Below are positions 11,501 through 22,004 of a DNA stretch of 64,000 bases, one piece after another (positions within the stretch are counted from its first letter, which is position 1; every line of letters begins with the position of its first letter). This DNA is from Allium sativum (lineage: Eukaryota; Streptophyta; Magnoliopsida; Asparagales; Amaryllidaceae). The notes under the pieces were generated by a model. It did no database searches, was not told the DNA's origin, and saw nothing but the letters and a program-made list of their open reading frames with translations. The stretch spans positions 876,393,199-876,457,198 of the forward strand of contig CM060912.1 in the NCBI GenBank assembly GCA_030737875.1. Reading direction: 5' to 3'. The translations under genes and the position numbers were made by a program.

Positions 11501-12398
11501 TTATTTTTATTTTATTTTTAATTTTAAATCCAAAGTTACTTTTTCATTCGAACGCCGAATCGAATCCAACGACTGTCGTCCCTAGCGTTTTACCCCCATT
11601 CCGAACACAATGGGATATGTATCGCAGGCCAATTCGACCATTACGCTCAATTTCCATTGAATTAAAAATATAAATCTTTATATATTCAATTTAAACGCAC
11701 ATTTCAATTTACCGGGGCTACATACTAACTCTATAAATTCCCGAAAAATTATTTCTATCTTCGTATCGACGATACGGTCCTAACAAAACTAATTTCATCA
11801 AATTATGAGAATGTTTGAGAAATGGCTATTTTCCAGTCAATTAAAATCAACTAAAACTGGTCAAACGCGTTTTCCTTTGCCACGCTCGCATACTGAATTC
11901 AAAAATTAGGAAAATTGAAACCTAGAAATAATTTGATATCACGGATCCAACAAAAGTGGTTTCGTCGAAATCCGAGGTCGCTGGCAAAACTTCCATTTTT
12001 AAGGGCCATAATTCCATAGCAACTATTCTGAATTTTCAACTGGGCATATCTTTTGATTCCCGCTATGAAATTTTGATTTTTCGGATTCATTTGAAAGATA
12101 TTCTCAATTAGATTCTAATATTTTTGGTTTCACTAAAATCCGGTTTATTTTGAATCCTGTACATTGATTTGAAATTTGAAATCGAATTATCAAACTACCG
12201 CGCCATTTTCAATTTCCTTTATGATTATAAATAATTATTTATATTCTTACGATGGTCGATATAATATATACGTTCGAATTCTATTCAAAATGAATTTCTC
12301 GTCGTTATTATTTAAAATAAATCATTTTAAATAATCAAAATTCACTTTAATTGCCAAAATAAAAATTTTAAATTGGCCCTGATTTTCGGGTTATTACA

Positions 12399-12403
12399 TA
12401 AGG
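12399..12403. repeat. Target site duplication of Y, right copy (TAAGG)
   Basis: Follows TTATTACA at the end of Y and equals 1281-1285. Confidence 0.92.
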
Positions 12404-13100
12404 CGTATGTTGTGTTTTTATAACACTTGTTTATTATATACGCGAGCTATTCGGAAAGACCGGGTTTATCCCATTCTGAATAACTGAATCGATGAGAAGT
12501 CGACGATGAAGACGGTGGTTGAAGACCGGAGGTCTTCACATCGTTTGGATAATTACTAATGATCTTGATTGGGCTGTACACCTAAGAGGAGGGAATCAGT
12601 TGGTGATCGTCCAGACATACTTGGAGATCGATGGATATGTGAGGAATAAGGTTCCTTCGGTTTCGTTCAGACCCAGAACGGACTTTTAAATGAATGTGTG
12701 TTTCACATTGGATTTTATTCTATGTTGATTGATTTCTATTTAATATGTATCTGTTTGGCGGCGGAGAATCTATTCTCTTGCTTAACGCCCTTCTCCGAGA
12801 TGTACGAGCTCAGAGGTTATATATCGATAGATATCAGTCGCGTGGCGTGAATTACCTGTGTGGCATGTTGAGATGTAAATGATCAAGGCTTCTGTTGAAA
12901 AGCAGAGTCTTGTGGTTGATGATCAAAGCACGACTTTAATACATCATAGCTTTGTGTAGCGTTAATTCGCGAGCCTCACACCCCGGTGTGCACCAGAAAC
13001 GGGAGAAGGACCTCAGGGAGGGCATGCGTTTCCTTCTAGCTAGGAGTGGTGTTTTTGGTTTTACACACCCGGACATTTTACTTTTTTGGATGATGGATAG

Positions 13101-13112
13101 CGAGGCGCCTCG
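13101..13112. repeat. Palindrome CGAGGCGCCTCG (P 5' LTR)
   Basis: Perfect 12-bp palindrome about 1 kb upstream of the primer site. Confidence 0.75.
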
Positions 13113-13695
13113 GTTATATCGGTCGATCTGAGGACGATGGAGTCATTTTGCTCATTTACGCCCCATATGGTGGGGAAACGTAGTGCTCAGGGTTTATGTT
13201 TAGTCCACATCGAGTGGACCGGCCCTGACGATCCAAGGGTCACTCAAGCTCTGATCCTGAGACATGGTAGGCTAGATTGTCTCGAAGCGGTGAGGACGAT
13301 CCCTGGCCTTGGTTCACAGATGGAAATCCAACTTCCAATACGTGACTTTGCGGTTTTGATTGTAAACCTATATATGGCGACATAGTGGTATGGGGCACTT
13401 ATGCCGTCTATGATTGATACTTATGATTGAAATTGTTTTGACACTATACACTTATAGTAATAATAGAAGATGAAATTTCACGTACCAAGCATTTTTGGCT
13501 ATTATATGGGAAGACCCTATCCTTTGGCTTGCGTTGCATTGTGTGATGGGACCTCGGTCTTATAATTGCTTCATTTTTCCAAAAAGCATTGCGCTTTTTT
13601 GTTTTATGCACTGGTATTCTTGGGAGGAAACCCGTTCCGTGTTATACGGCATGGTCCCTTGATATATCTGATTTAAAGTAAAGTTTTAAATAACT

Positions 13696-13716
13696 GTTTT
13701 GGTTCTCACACCAGTC
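13696..13716 (+). repeat. LTR arm of inverted motif flanking the primer site (P)
   Basis: These 21 bases, core GGTTCTCACACCAGTC, are the exact reverse complement of 14508-14528 on the other side of the primer site. Confidence 0.75.
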
Positions 13717-13997
13717 CCGTGACTGACCTGGAGTTTATTGTTTTAACCTAAACTCTGGGTCCCCCTATTTTCCACACGGGCAGCTAGTAGTTCTGGTTTT
13801 GTAGATTTATATTCACAGGATCCTGGTTTACAGCTGGAACGATACTCGGAAAGCTCTGTATCCGTGTATTACTTTCAGTTGTGTTTTGTATTATCTTTAC
13901 GCTGCTATGTAATGTAAATTGAATCTCTGATATTTTTATGATGTATAATATTTATTCATACTCTATATATTCTTGTATTCTGATGGAATTGTTGTAA

Positions 13998-14003
13998 TAA
14001 ACA
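13998..14003 (+). terminator. Candidate poly(A) signal AATAAA in P 5' LTR
   Basis: AATAAA in TTGTAATAAACAATG, about 90 bp before the LTR end. The minus-strand elements have AATAAG at the same place. It would leave a U5 shorter than 0.1 kb. Confidence 0.5.
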
Positions 14004-14093
14004 ATGAAACGTTCTTCTGTTTGTGTTCTGATTTGTCTTATCCTCAGTACAATCCGTGATTTCTCGTAAGGGGGATTTCGGGTCGTAACAGTT

Positions 14094-14108
14094 TGGTATC
14101 AGAGCTTT
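14094..14108 (+). other. Primer binding site of P (initiator Met tRNA)
   Basis: TGGTATCAGAGCTTT three bases after the LTR end. Confidence 0.88.
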
Positions 14109-14166
14109 AGTTTACAAAGCTCGGAGAACAAGACACATTAGAACCAAACGAAAGAATTCATCAGAG

Positions 14167-14233
14167 ATTAGATTAGTAATATCCAATGGGAACGACTCGT
14201 TAGAGATGGGATCAGTAGTATCCTAGAACGAGT
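14167..14233 (+). other. Paired hairpins beside the P primer site
   Basis: The larger hairpin pairs ACTCGTT (14195-14201) with AACGAGT (14227-14233). The other pairs ATTAGAT (14167-14173) with ATCCAAT (14181-14187), with one mismatch. Confidence 0.6.
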
Positions 14234-14507
14234 GTGAAGAGTGTTGTTTTAAAAAAAAATGAAAACAAATTTTGTTTTGAAAATAATATTCAATTATACG
14301 AATTTGAATATTTATTTTATATTGATTTGGACAATCAGGTATATAGAGATTTGAATATACATCTAATCCACGTGTATTGAAGCCTCAAATATACCGGATG
14401 GATATAGAATCACACTCTAGTCGCCCAGAGATGATTTTGATGATGAAGCTCCATCATCAGGATTTATGTTCGTGTTTCGAAAGTGGGATTTCTATATGAT
14501 TCCAATT

Positions 14508-14528
14508 GACTGGTGTGAGAACCAAAAC
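14508..14528 (+). repeat. Internal arm of inverted motif (P)
   Basis: A 21/21 complement of 13696-13716. Together they would enclose the primer site in a loop of about 790 bases of genomic RNA. Confidence 0.75.
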
Positions 14529-14754
14529 TAGATAGGGCTTATTGTTGTGATTTGGCATCAAAACTCTGATTTTTTTTGACTATATATCAAAATTATGTGT
14601 TTGAAATGATAATCAACTAATTGATTGATGGTTCTGTTGTATGATTATTCATTTAAACCAACATGTGAATGAAAGGTGAATTAGGCAAAAATGATCAAAT
14701 TTTGAACTAACTTGAAAATTGTTTGGAATTGCATGCATATACATGTATATACAT

Positions 14755-14825
14755 TGAACAGGTCACAGCAAAGAGGCTAGAGCAGAGGAATAAAATTGTT
14801 TGCCCGACAAATAGGTACATGTTTA
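14755..14825 (+). other. Conserved internal block (P)
   Basis: Homologue of 7538-7607. It reads EQVTAKRLEQRNKIVCPTNR in frame, then the frame is broken. Confidence 0.55.
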
Positions 14826-15084
14826 TTGTATTTCTTAGGTTATGGATGATACAATGAGCCGATTAGCTAGCCGCTTGGCTGTTTCTTTTTCTTTGGAAAG
14901 GCTTGTATGGCGATTTCAGGATTTTCCCAATGATCCCGTGTAGGGGAGGTTATGGCGAAATTTTTCGAAAATTTAGGGTGTTAGCCAAATTTTTGAAAAA
15001 TTTGAAAAGTTTTTAGAAACTGAAAAGTTGAATAACTTAAGCCATAATAAAAATAATGAAAGTTGAGTTGATTTGTAAAACAAC

Positions 15085-15133
15085 TTTCAGCTTCGTTCCT
15101 TTTCGGGGACGAAAAGTTGTAAGTGAGGGAGAT
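15085..15133 (+). other. Polypurine tract and adjacent hairpin of P
   Basis: AAGTGAGGGAGAT lies immediately before the 3' LTR. Just upstream, CTTTTCG pairs with CGAAAAG around a short GGGA loop. Confidence 0.75.
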
Positions 15134-15870
15134 TGTAATAACCCGGAAAATACGAACCAATTTAAAATTTTAGTTTGACAATTTTAATGAATTTTGAATA
15201 TTTAAAATGAATAGAATTAGAATAAATATATTTATTTGAATCGTCGTTAGAGTATAAATATTTATTTTTAATTATAAAAGGAATTGAAAATGGCGCGGTA
15301 ATTTGAAAATTCAGTTTCAAATTTCAAATGAATGTACAGGATTCAAAATAAACCGGATTTTAGCGAAACCAAAAATATTTGAATCTATTTGAGAATATCT
15401 TTCCAACGAATCCGAAAAATTGAAATTTCATAGCTGGGATAAAAAGTTATGCCCAGATGAAAATTCAGAATAGTCGCTATGGAAAATATAGCCCTTAAAA
15501 ATGGAAATTTTGCAAACGATCTCTGTTTTCGCTGAAATCAATTTTGTTGGATCCGGGATGTTGAATTATTGCTAGATTCTAAAATTCATGATTTTTCGAA
15601 TCAATATGTGAGCGTGGCGAAGTAAAACGTGTTTTAATAGTTTCAGTCAATTTGGATCGACCAGAAAATGGCCATTTTCAAACAGTCTTCAAATTTGACG
15701 AAATTAGTTTTGTTAGAAATGCATCGACGATATAAAGCTAGAAAATATTTTTCGGGAATTTTTGGAGTCCGTATGTGGCCCCGATAAATTGAAAGGTGTG
15801 TTAAAAATTAATATATATATATTTATATTTTGATTTTAGCGAAAACTTATCAAAACAGCCGAATTGGCTC

Positions 15871-15932
15871 ATGATACATATCCCATAGTGTTCGGAATGG
15901 GCGTAATTAGCTAGGGGCGACAGTCATTGGGA
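15871..15932 (+). promoter_or_regulatory. Conserved U3 block in P 3' LTR
   Basis: Contains ACATATCCCATAGTG and CTAGGGGCGACAGTCATTGG, ending about 57 bp before the TATA box. Confidence 0.6.
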
Positions 15933-15988
15933 TTCGTTTGGAGTTCGTTACGATGTTGTGTTTTAAAGAGAATTAAACATTAAAATAA

Positions 15989-15996
15989 TATAAATA
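15989..15996 (+). promoter_or_regulatory. TATA box TATAAATA in P 3' LTR
   Basis: TATAAATA about 855 bp into the LTR, followed within 20-40 bp by a CT-rich start-like stretch and the GC island. Confidence 0.6.
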
Positions 15997-16004
15997 TAAT
16001 TATT

Positions 16005-16455
16005 TAAACCACCCTCTCCATCGTTTCTCTCCCTCCCTTAAAGTTAAAATATCACCCCTCCCCACCCCCCCACCCCGTTGACCCGATTTACCCAATCCTG
16101 ATCCCCCTTTCTCCTTCAAAGATCGAACAAAGAAAAACCGCCCCTCCTCCCCGTTGATCGACGTCCACTCCACCGTACCTCCATTCAACCGACACCGAAG
16201 TCCACTCGCCCTCCGCACCGATGATGAACCACCGCAACTCGACCTCATGCTCTAGCCACCGTCGAGCGAACCCTAGCGTAGCCGCTAGGGGGCGCCCCTC
16301 CTCCTTTCGTTCGAACCAGGGCTGACCCTCCGCACTCGAGCCATTGCCTTCATCGCCCATCACCGCGGCTACCCACCTCAGCCTCGCGCGAGCGCCAACT
16401 CCCTTCCCTTCTCCAGACCCGTGAGCAACCAGCTGATCGACTCCCTGGCTAAAAA
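16005..16455 (+). other. GC-rich island in P 3' LTR
   Basis: A pyrimidine- and C-rich segment resembling a plant 5' leader exon. It ends near AAAATGTGAGTTTC, which looks like a splice donor at 16457. The opposite-strand open frames follow from the base composition. Confidence 0.55.
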
Positions 16456-16456
16456 T

Positions 16457-17432
16457 GTGAGTTTCTTCTTTTTATTTTTATTTTATTTTATCAATGAATA
16501 ACTTGGAAGAAAAGTCTGATTTTTGCTTATAGATTAACAACAAAAAAAAATTGTTTTTGTTTAACAACGTAAAAACCTGATTTTTGTTTATAGATTTACA
16601 ACTAAAAATGTGAGATGGTTTATATATATGAATTGAATAGAAAGTTAGGATTTTTCAGAATAGAAAGCTAGGATCTTTCAATGTAAAATGATAGGATTTT
16701 TGAAATATAAAATGATTAGATTTGAAAATACTTTAATTTGAATATATACAAAGATATGATTTTTAAACAAATAAAAATTTGATTTTTATTATACATAATA
16801 GCGAAAGTTATGATTTTTGATTCATGAAAGATTGGACCTTTAACATTAGAAAAAGCTTATATTTTTATAAAATGAATAGATCGAAATTTTTATTTGAAAA
16901 GATTTGATTTTTATTTAACAAAAGCTATGATTTTTATTAGTGAAAAGATTATATTTTTATATAAGGAAAGGTTATATTTCCATATAAGATATGATTAGAT
17001 TTTTTATTTATAAAAGACGTGATTTTTAAAAATATAAAGACGTGATTTTTAAAAATATAAATACGTGATTTTGTTTATATATAAGACGTGATTTTTAAAA
17101 ATATAAAGACGTGATTTTTTTATGTAAAAGAGGCGATTTTTATATATGAAGTGAGGATATTAAAATGTGATATATGTATATATGAAGCGAAATAAAAATT
17201 CGATCTTTATATAAGAAGTAGAGATATAAAAATATAATTTTTATATAGAAAGAAGCATTGTAAAAATATAATCTTTTCTATACATGTAGTGATGTTAAAA
17301 ATGTGATTTTTAACATATACCACATAAAACTGATCTGTTGAAAACACAGCGAAGATTTTCTACATATGAAGAGTCGCGGTGTTTTGTTAAGCTAATATGT
17401 GAGAACTCCTCACTTCAATTTTCTTTATACAG
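16457..17432 (+). other. Possible leader intron in P LTR
   Basis: Donor-like GTGAGT at 16457-16462 follows the GC island, then about 950 bp of very AT-rich DNA, then acceptor-like TTTTCTTTATACAG ending at 17432. This is inference from sequence pattern only. I could not find an equally good donor in the other elements. Confidence 0.25.
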
Positions 17433-17469
17433 TTATTTATTATGTAACTGCTTATACGAACTGTTCCCC

Positions 17470-17492
17470 GTCGTCCACAGACCATGGGCGAC
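17470..17492 (+). other. Conserved leader hairpin (P 3' LTR)
   Basis: GTCGTCC pairs with GGGCGAC, one G-U pair, loop ACAGACCAT. A GTGAGAAC/CTCAC hairpin lies at 17399-17413. Confidence 0.6.
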
Positions 17493-20400
17493 TTGTTTGG
17501 TTGTTTGTGTTAATTGATGTGTTTGGTTGAATATTGGTTTGTGGTGTGAATGTGAAATTGATTTGATTGGGATGTGTATGGCGCAGGCCATTATTAGACT
17601 AGGGATAAGGCTAAGCCTTATCCCGTTTCTTGTAGCACCGTTGTGCCGCTAAAATTTTCTAAAATATTAGAAAAATAAAAATATCAATTTTATTGTGTAA
17701 ATGAACCGAATAAATATTTTATTGTTAAAAATATAATTTTTAACGTATGTGAATAAAATAAATATTCATTTACAAATCAAATGATTTGTTTATGTACACC
17801 GATTTAACCGATATTGATTGGGACGATAAATTTTACACATCGCCCAACTGCACAAATAAAACCTGTGTTTGATTGTTTGAAACCCCACACGGGTATTGGG
17901 ATGATATATGACATACACTAGTCCCAATAAATAGTTGTATGTCGATCGATCGATTGACAGGCTGTTGTAAGCGTTAAATATTTATATTTAATGCTTATAC
18001 AGTATAGAACGTACTCTAGATGATGGATTGTTGTTGTCATTGTTGTTATCCACATTTGTTGTGTGAAATCCATATAATCAAATTATATGGTAATTGACTG
18101 TGTCAGATTCCAGTTCAGATAGAAAGAATATTTTAAAATAACAATTATTTTAAAATAACGAATATTTTCAAACAATATTCAGAAAAGAATCAAAATATGA
18201 TTTTGATTTCCGATTTGGGATGGACACGAACATATTTAAAAATATAAAGTCGTGTTGATTAGATTAACGCCATTTTGACGTGAACGATATTTTTATCGAT
18301 TTTATTCATTTTTATAATGAATATCGAAAAGGAAATGATTTCAAAATCTCATGTTTTGAAAATATTATCATTTATATATCGATGATATGGAATATTCAAT
18401 TTTGATTTGAAATTGAATATGAAATTGAAATCGTTTTGAAACGAATTTAAAATGATTTATAAAATACGTTTTAAAAGGGAATCGACGAACTATATATAAT
18501 ATATATATAATGGCCTGAATAGAACGCGCCGCACTGCGGCAGTTCATGAATTTCGACCATTGACTTCGAATGGACATTACGGGAGATCCGACCGTCGGAT
18601 TCTCCTAAAATCAGAACCGTTGGGTTCGTATCAAAAAGAAATTTCTAACGAATATTAGAGATTTGAAATCTAATGGTTGGATTTGAAATTATGTCCAAAT
18701 CAATTTTGGAAAAGGTCGCTGTAAGTGCAGTTCGATTGCTGTTTGGGGAAATTGACTGTACGGGCCTTGATAAATTTATTAAAAATATCAATAATTAGTC
18801 CAAAATCATAAGAAATGATTTGGAAAGAATTGGGATGAAAAATCCCATAATTGAAAAGATAAAAATAAATTTTTATCGAAATGAACTAATTTTGAACTAG
18901 AATTATAATCCATTTATTTTTAAAATAAATAAATTGGATTTGAAATGGTTTTAAAAATAACCAAAATTTCCAATATATAAATTGGAAATGGATTTGAATT
19001 GAAATTGTCTTTGGAATATTTCGTTGTTGGATTTCGTGATTATACAGATATTGTTATGGAAATTTGAAAGATATATTTATATCGTTATTTCCAATACGAT
19101 ATTTGTTGGTCGTAGAATTTGATATTGAATATAAGCCGATATATTTTCTATTCAGAGCCTTGTACTTAATATCAAATAGGATTTGGGTTTGTCATGAATG
19201 GTGTCTTCATTAATACTGTTCTTAAACCCAATTTAGAAAAAGATTAAATCTTTTTATTTGGATTTAATGAAGTATACCAATTAAATGATATTTAATTGGA
19301 ATCGAATTGGAGTTGATTTGTCGGTTTATCGTGAATGGTGTTTTAAATAACATTTGTTCTTTAACCAGATAATTTATGGAATGTTGATTGAGTTTGTTGT
19401 GAACTGTGTTTTAACGACATTCGTTCTTTAACCCGATTCACAGTGAAATGTGATTTGGAATTTATAAATCTTTTGTTAAGATCTAATGGAGATTTTCCAA
19501 AGTAAAGTTTTCCAATTTAAATAAAATAAATTGGAATGGAATGGAATGGAATTCGATTTTGTAATAATCGAAGTGAATTTCTGTGGATGAGGACTGCTAA
19601 TATATATGGAATTTAAAAGGCTTTGTCGTTATTCCATTTATATTGTTAGTCGGATATGGATGTTTATATCGATTATATATATCGATTTGTTTTCCATGAA
19701 GATTCCATGGTTAATGGAATGTGATTTTTGGTTGTCGTGAATGGTATCTTTAATGATACTGTTCTTAGACCCAACGGAGTTAAGAAAATTAGAAATTAAC
19801 TGGAAATTAGTTAAGTTGGATAGTTTCTTGGGTAGATCTGATGTTGGTTTCGGTCTTCGAGGTTAACACTTAGGGAATTATTTACTTGCTAATTTACGGT
19901 TAAAGGCTGATGGAATATAATGTGATTTTGGGTTTATCGTGAACCGTGTTTTAAATGACATTGGTTCTTTAACCCAGTTAAAGACAGGATATGATTTCCC
20001 AAGTTAAACAATCATTAATATTGATTTTTGGGAAGATTAAAACCAAGTGGAGTTTTAATGAATCTTTAATTAGATTGAAATGATTGAGAATGGAGTATCA
20101 CTAGTTTTTCTCTAGGCGATAGTTAAATCTTTAATTAGATTTGAACGTGAAATGGTAATTGAATTTACCGATAACACCGTGGGGTTAGATATGGAGTATT
20201 ACCATTTTTGCTCCATGGGATGAATAGGTTGGGATTGGGAAATAAAACAAATGATTACTTTGGTAAGGTTCGTTAATCCCGACTAGTTTGGATAAACCAT
20301 AATATGGTTTGAAATGATATTCAAAGGAAGATTAAAGAATAAATTTAAAGAATTTATCTTTGATAAAATTATTGGGAACCTTTCCCAAAGTAAAAGAATA

Positions 20401-21132
20401 TTTGAATAAAGGAATATTCTGGATTGGAATAAGGCGTATGTTGTGTTTTTATAACACTTGTTTATTATATACGCGAGCTATTCGGAAAGACCGGGTTTAT
20501 CCCATTCTGAATAACTGAATCGACGAGAAGTCGATGATGAAGACGGTGGTTGAAGACCGGAGGTCTTCACATCTTTTGCATAATTACTGATGATCTTGAT
20601 TGGGTTGTACACCCATGAGGAGGGAATCAGTTGGTGATCGTCCAGACGTACTTGGAGATCGATGGATATGCGAGGAATAAAGGTTCCTCTGGTTTCGTTC
20701 AGACCCAAAACGGACTTGTAAATGGATGTGTGTCTAACATTGGATTCTATTCTGTGTTGATTGATTTCTGTTAAATATATATCTGTTTGGCGGCGGAGAA
20801 TTTATTCTCTTGCTTAACGCCTTCCTCTGAGACGTACGAGCTCAGAGGTTATATATCGATAGATATCAGTTGCATGGCATGAATTGCCTGTGTGACATGC
20901 TGAGATGCAAATGGTCAAGGCTTCTGTTGAAAAGCAGAGTCTTGTGGTTGATAATCAAAGCACGGCTTTAATACAGCGTAGCTTTGTGTAGCGTTAATTC
21001 GCGAGCCTCACACCCCGGTGTGAACCAAAAATGGGAGAAGGACCTCAGGGAGGGCATGCGTTTCCTTCTAGCTAGGAGTGGTGTTTTGGGTTTTACACAC
21101 CCGGACATTTTACTTATGTGGATGATGGATAG

Positions 21133-21144
21133 CGAGGCGCCTCG
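21133..21144. repeat. Palindrome CGAGGCGCCTCG (P 3' LTR)
   Basis: Same palindrome and flanks as 13101-13112. Confidence 0.75.
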
Positions 21145-21998
21145 GTTATGTCGGTCGATCCGGGACCGATGGAGTCATTTGGCTCATTTACGCCCCATAG
21201 ATTTAATCCACATCGAGTGGACCGGCCCTGACGATCCAAGGGTCACTCAAGCTCTGATCCTGAGACATGGTAGGCTAGATTGTCTTGAAGCGGGGAGGAC
21301 GATCCCTGGCCTCGGTTCACAGATGGAAATCCAACTTCCAATACGTGACTTTGCGGTTTTGATTGTAAACCTATATATGGCGACATAGTGGTAAGGGGCA
21401 CTTATGCCGTCTATGATTGATACTTATGATTAAAATTGTTTCAACACTATACACTTATAGTAATAATAAAAGATGAAATTTCACGTACCAAGCATTTTTG
21501 TTTATCATAAGGGAAAACCCTATCCTCCGGCTTGCGTTGCATTGTGTGATGGGACCTGGGTCTTATAATAGCTTCATTTTTCCAAAAAGCATTGCGTTGT
21601 TTTGTTATATGCACTAGTATTCTTGGGAGGAAATCCATTCCGTGTTATACGGTGTGGTCCCTTGATATATCTGATTTAAAGTAAAGTTTTAAATAACTGT
21701 TTTAGTTCTCACACCAGTCACATGACTGACCAGGAGTTTATTGTTTCAACCTATACTCTGGGTGCCCCTATTTTCTGCACGGGTAGCTAGTAGTTTTGGT
21801 TTTGCAGATTTATATTCATAGGTTCCTGGTTTACAGCTGGAACGATACTCGGAATGCTCTGTATCCGTGTATTACTTTCAGTTGTGTTTTGTATTATTTT
21901 TCCACTGTTGTGTAATGTAAATTGAATCTCTAATATTTTTCTGATGTATAATATTTATTCATACTCTATATATTCTTGTATTCTGATGGAATTGTTGT

Positions 21999-22004
21999 AA
22001 TAAA
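21999..22004 (+). terminator. Candidate poly(A) signal AATAAA in P 3' LTR
   Basis: AATAAA about 90 bp before the LTR end, in the same context as near 14000. Confidence 0.5.

Larger units (their letters stand above)
1286..12398 (-). mobile_element. Element Y: giant-LTR, non-coding (LARD-like) retrotransposon
   Basis: Y is an 11.1-kb element with a 5-bp target duplication, LTRs at both ends, an initiator-Met primer site and a polypurine tract. It lacks gag, protease, RT and integrase motifs in any frame. The LTR is 5.9 kb while the internal part is only 1.04 kb. The 5' (right) LTR has lost its distal 2 kb. By eye the LTR copies differ by several percent, so Y is older than W. It presumably moved using proteins of a related autonomous element. 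Its ends, primer site and polypurine tract match those of W. Confidence 0.9.
8495..12398 (-). mobile_element. Y 5' LTR, truncated (3.9 kb)
   Basis: It matches 3284-7224 of the other Y LTR and ends TTATTACA at 12398, followed by the target duplication. The 2 kb nearest the primer site, including the poly(A) region and the palindrome, are gone. The promoter region, GC island, both leader hairpins and the minisatellite remain. Confidence 0.9.
12399..14090 (+). mobile_element. Element P, 5' LTR, second segment
   Basis: This continues the LTR interrupted by Y and ends GGGTCGTAACA. It matches 20434-22093 with a few percent of differences and an insertion/deletion of about 30 bp near 13165-13200. 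It contains the palindrome (13101-13112), an inverted-motif arm (13696-13716) and a poly(A)-type AATAAA near 14000. Small open frames here are shadows of LTR sequence. Confidence 0.9.
14091..15133 (+). mobile_element. P internal region, non-coding
   Basis: 1.04 kb from primer site to polypurine tract, homologous to the internal regions of Y, Q and R and free of retroelement protein motifs. It begins GTTTGGTATCAGAGC and ends AAGTGAGGGAGAT. It carries the paired hairpins, an inverted-motif arm and the 70-base block. P is the only giant-LTR element in the window on the plus strand. Confidence 0.88.

Noticed and set aside
16000..16363. Gly/Arg-rich open frames opposite to the P LTR
   Set aside because: Antisense to the element and caused by the pyrimidine-rich leader.
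20984..21388. 134-codon plus-strand open frame
   Set aside because: It lies in P's 3' LTR; the matching part of P's 5' LTR is frame-broken, and other LTRs do not keep it.
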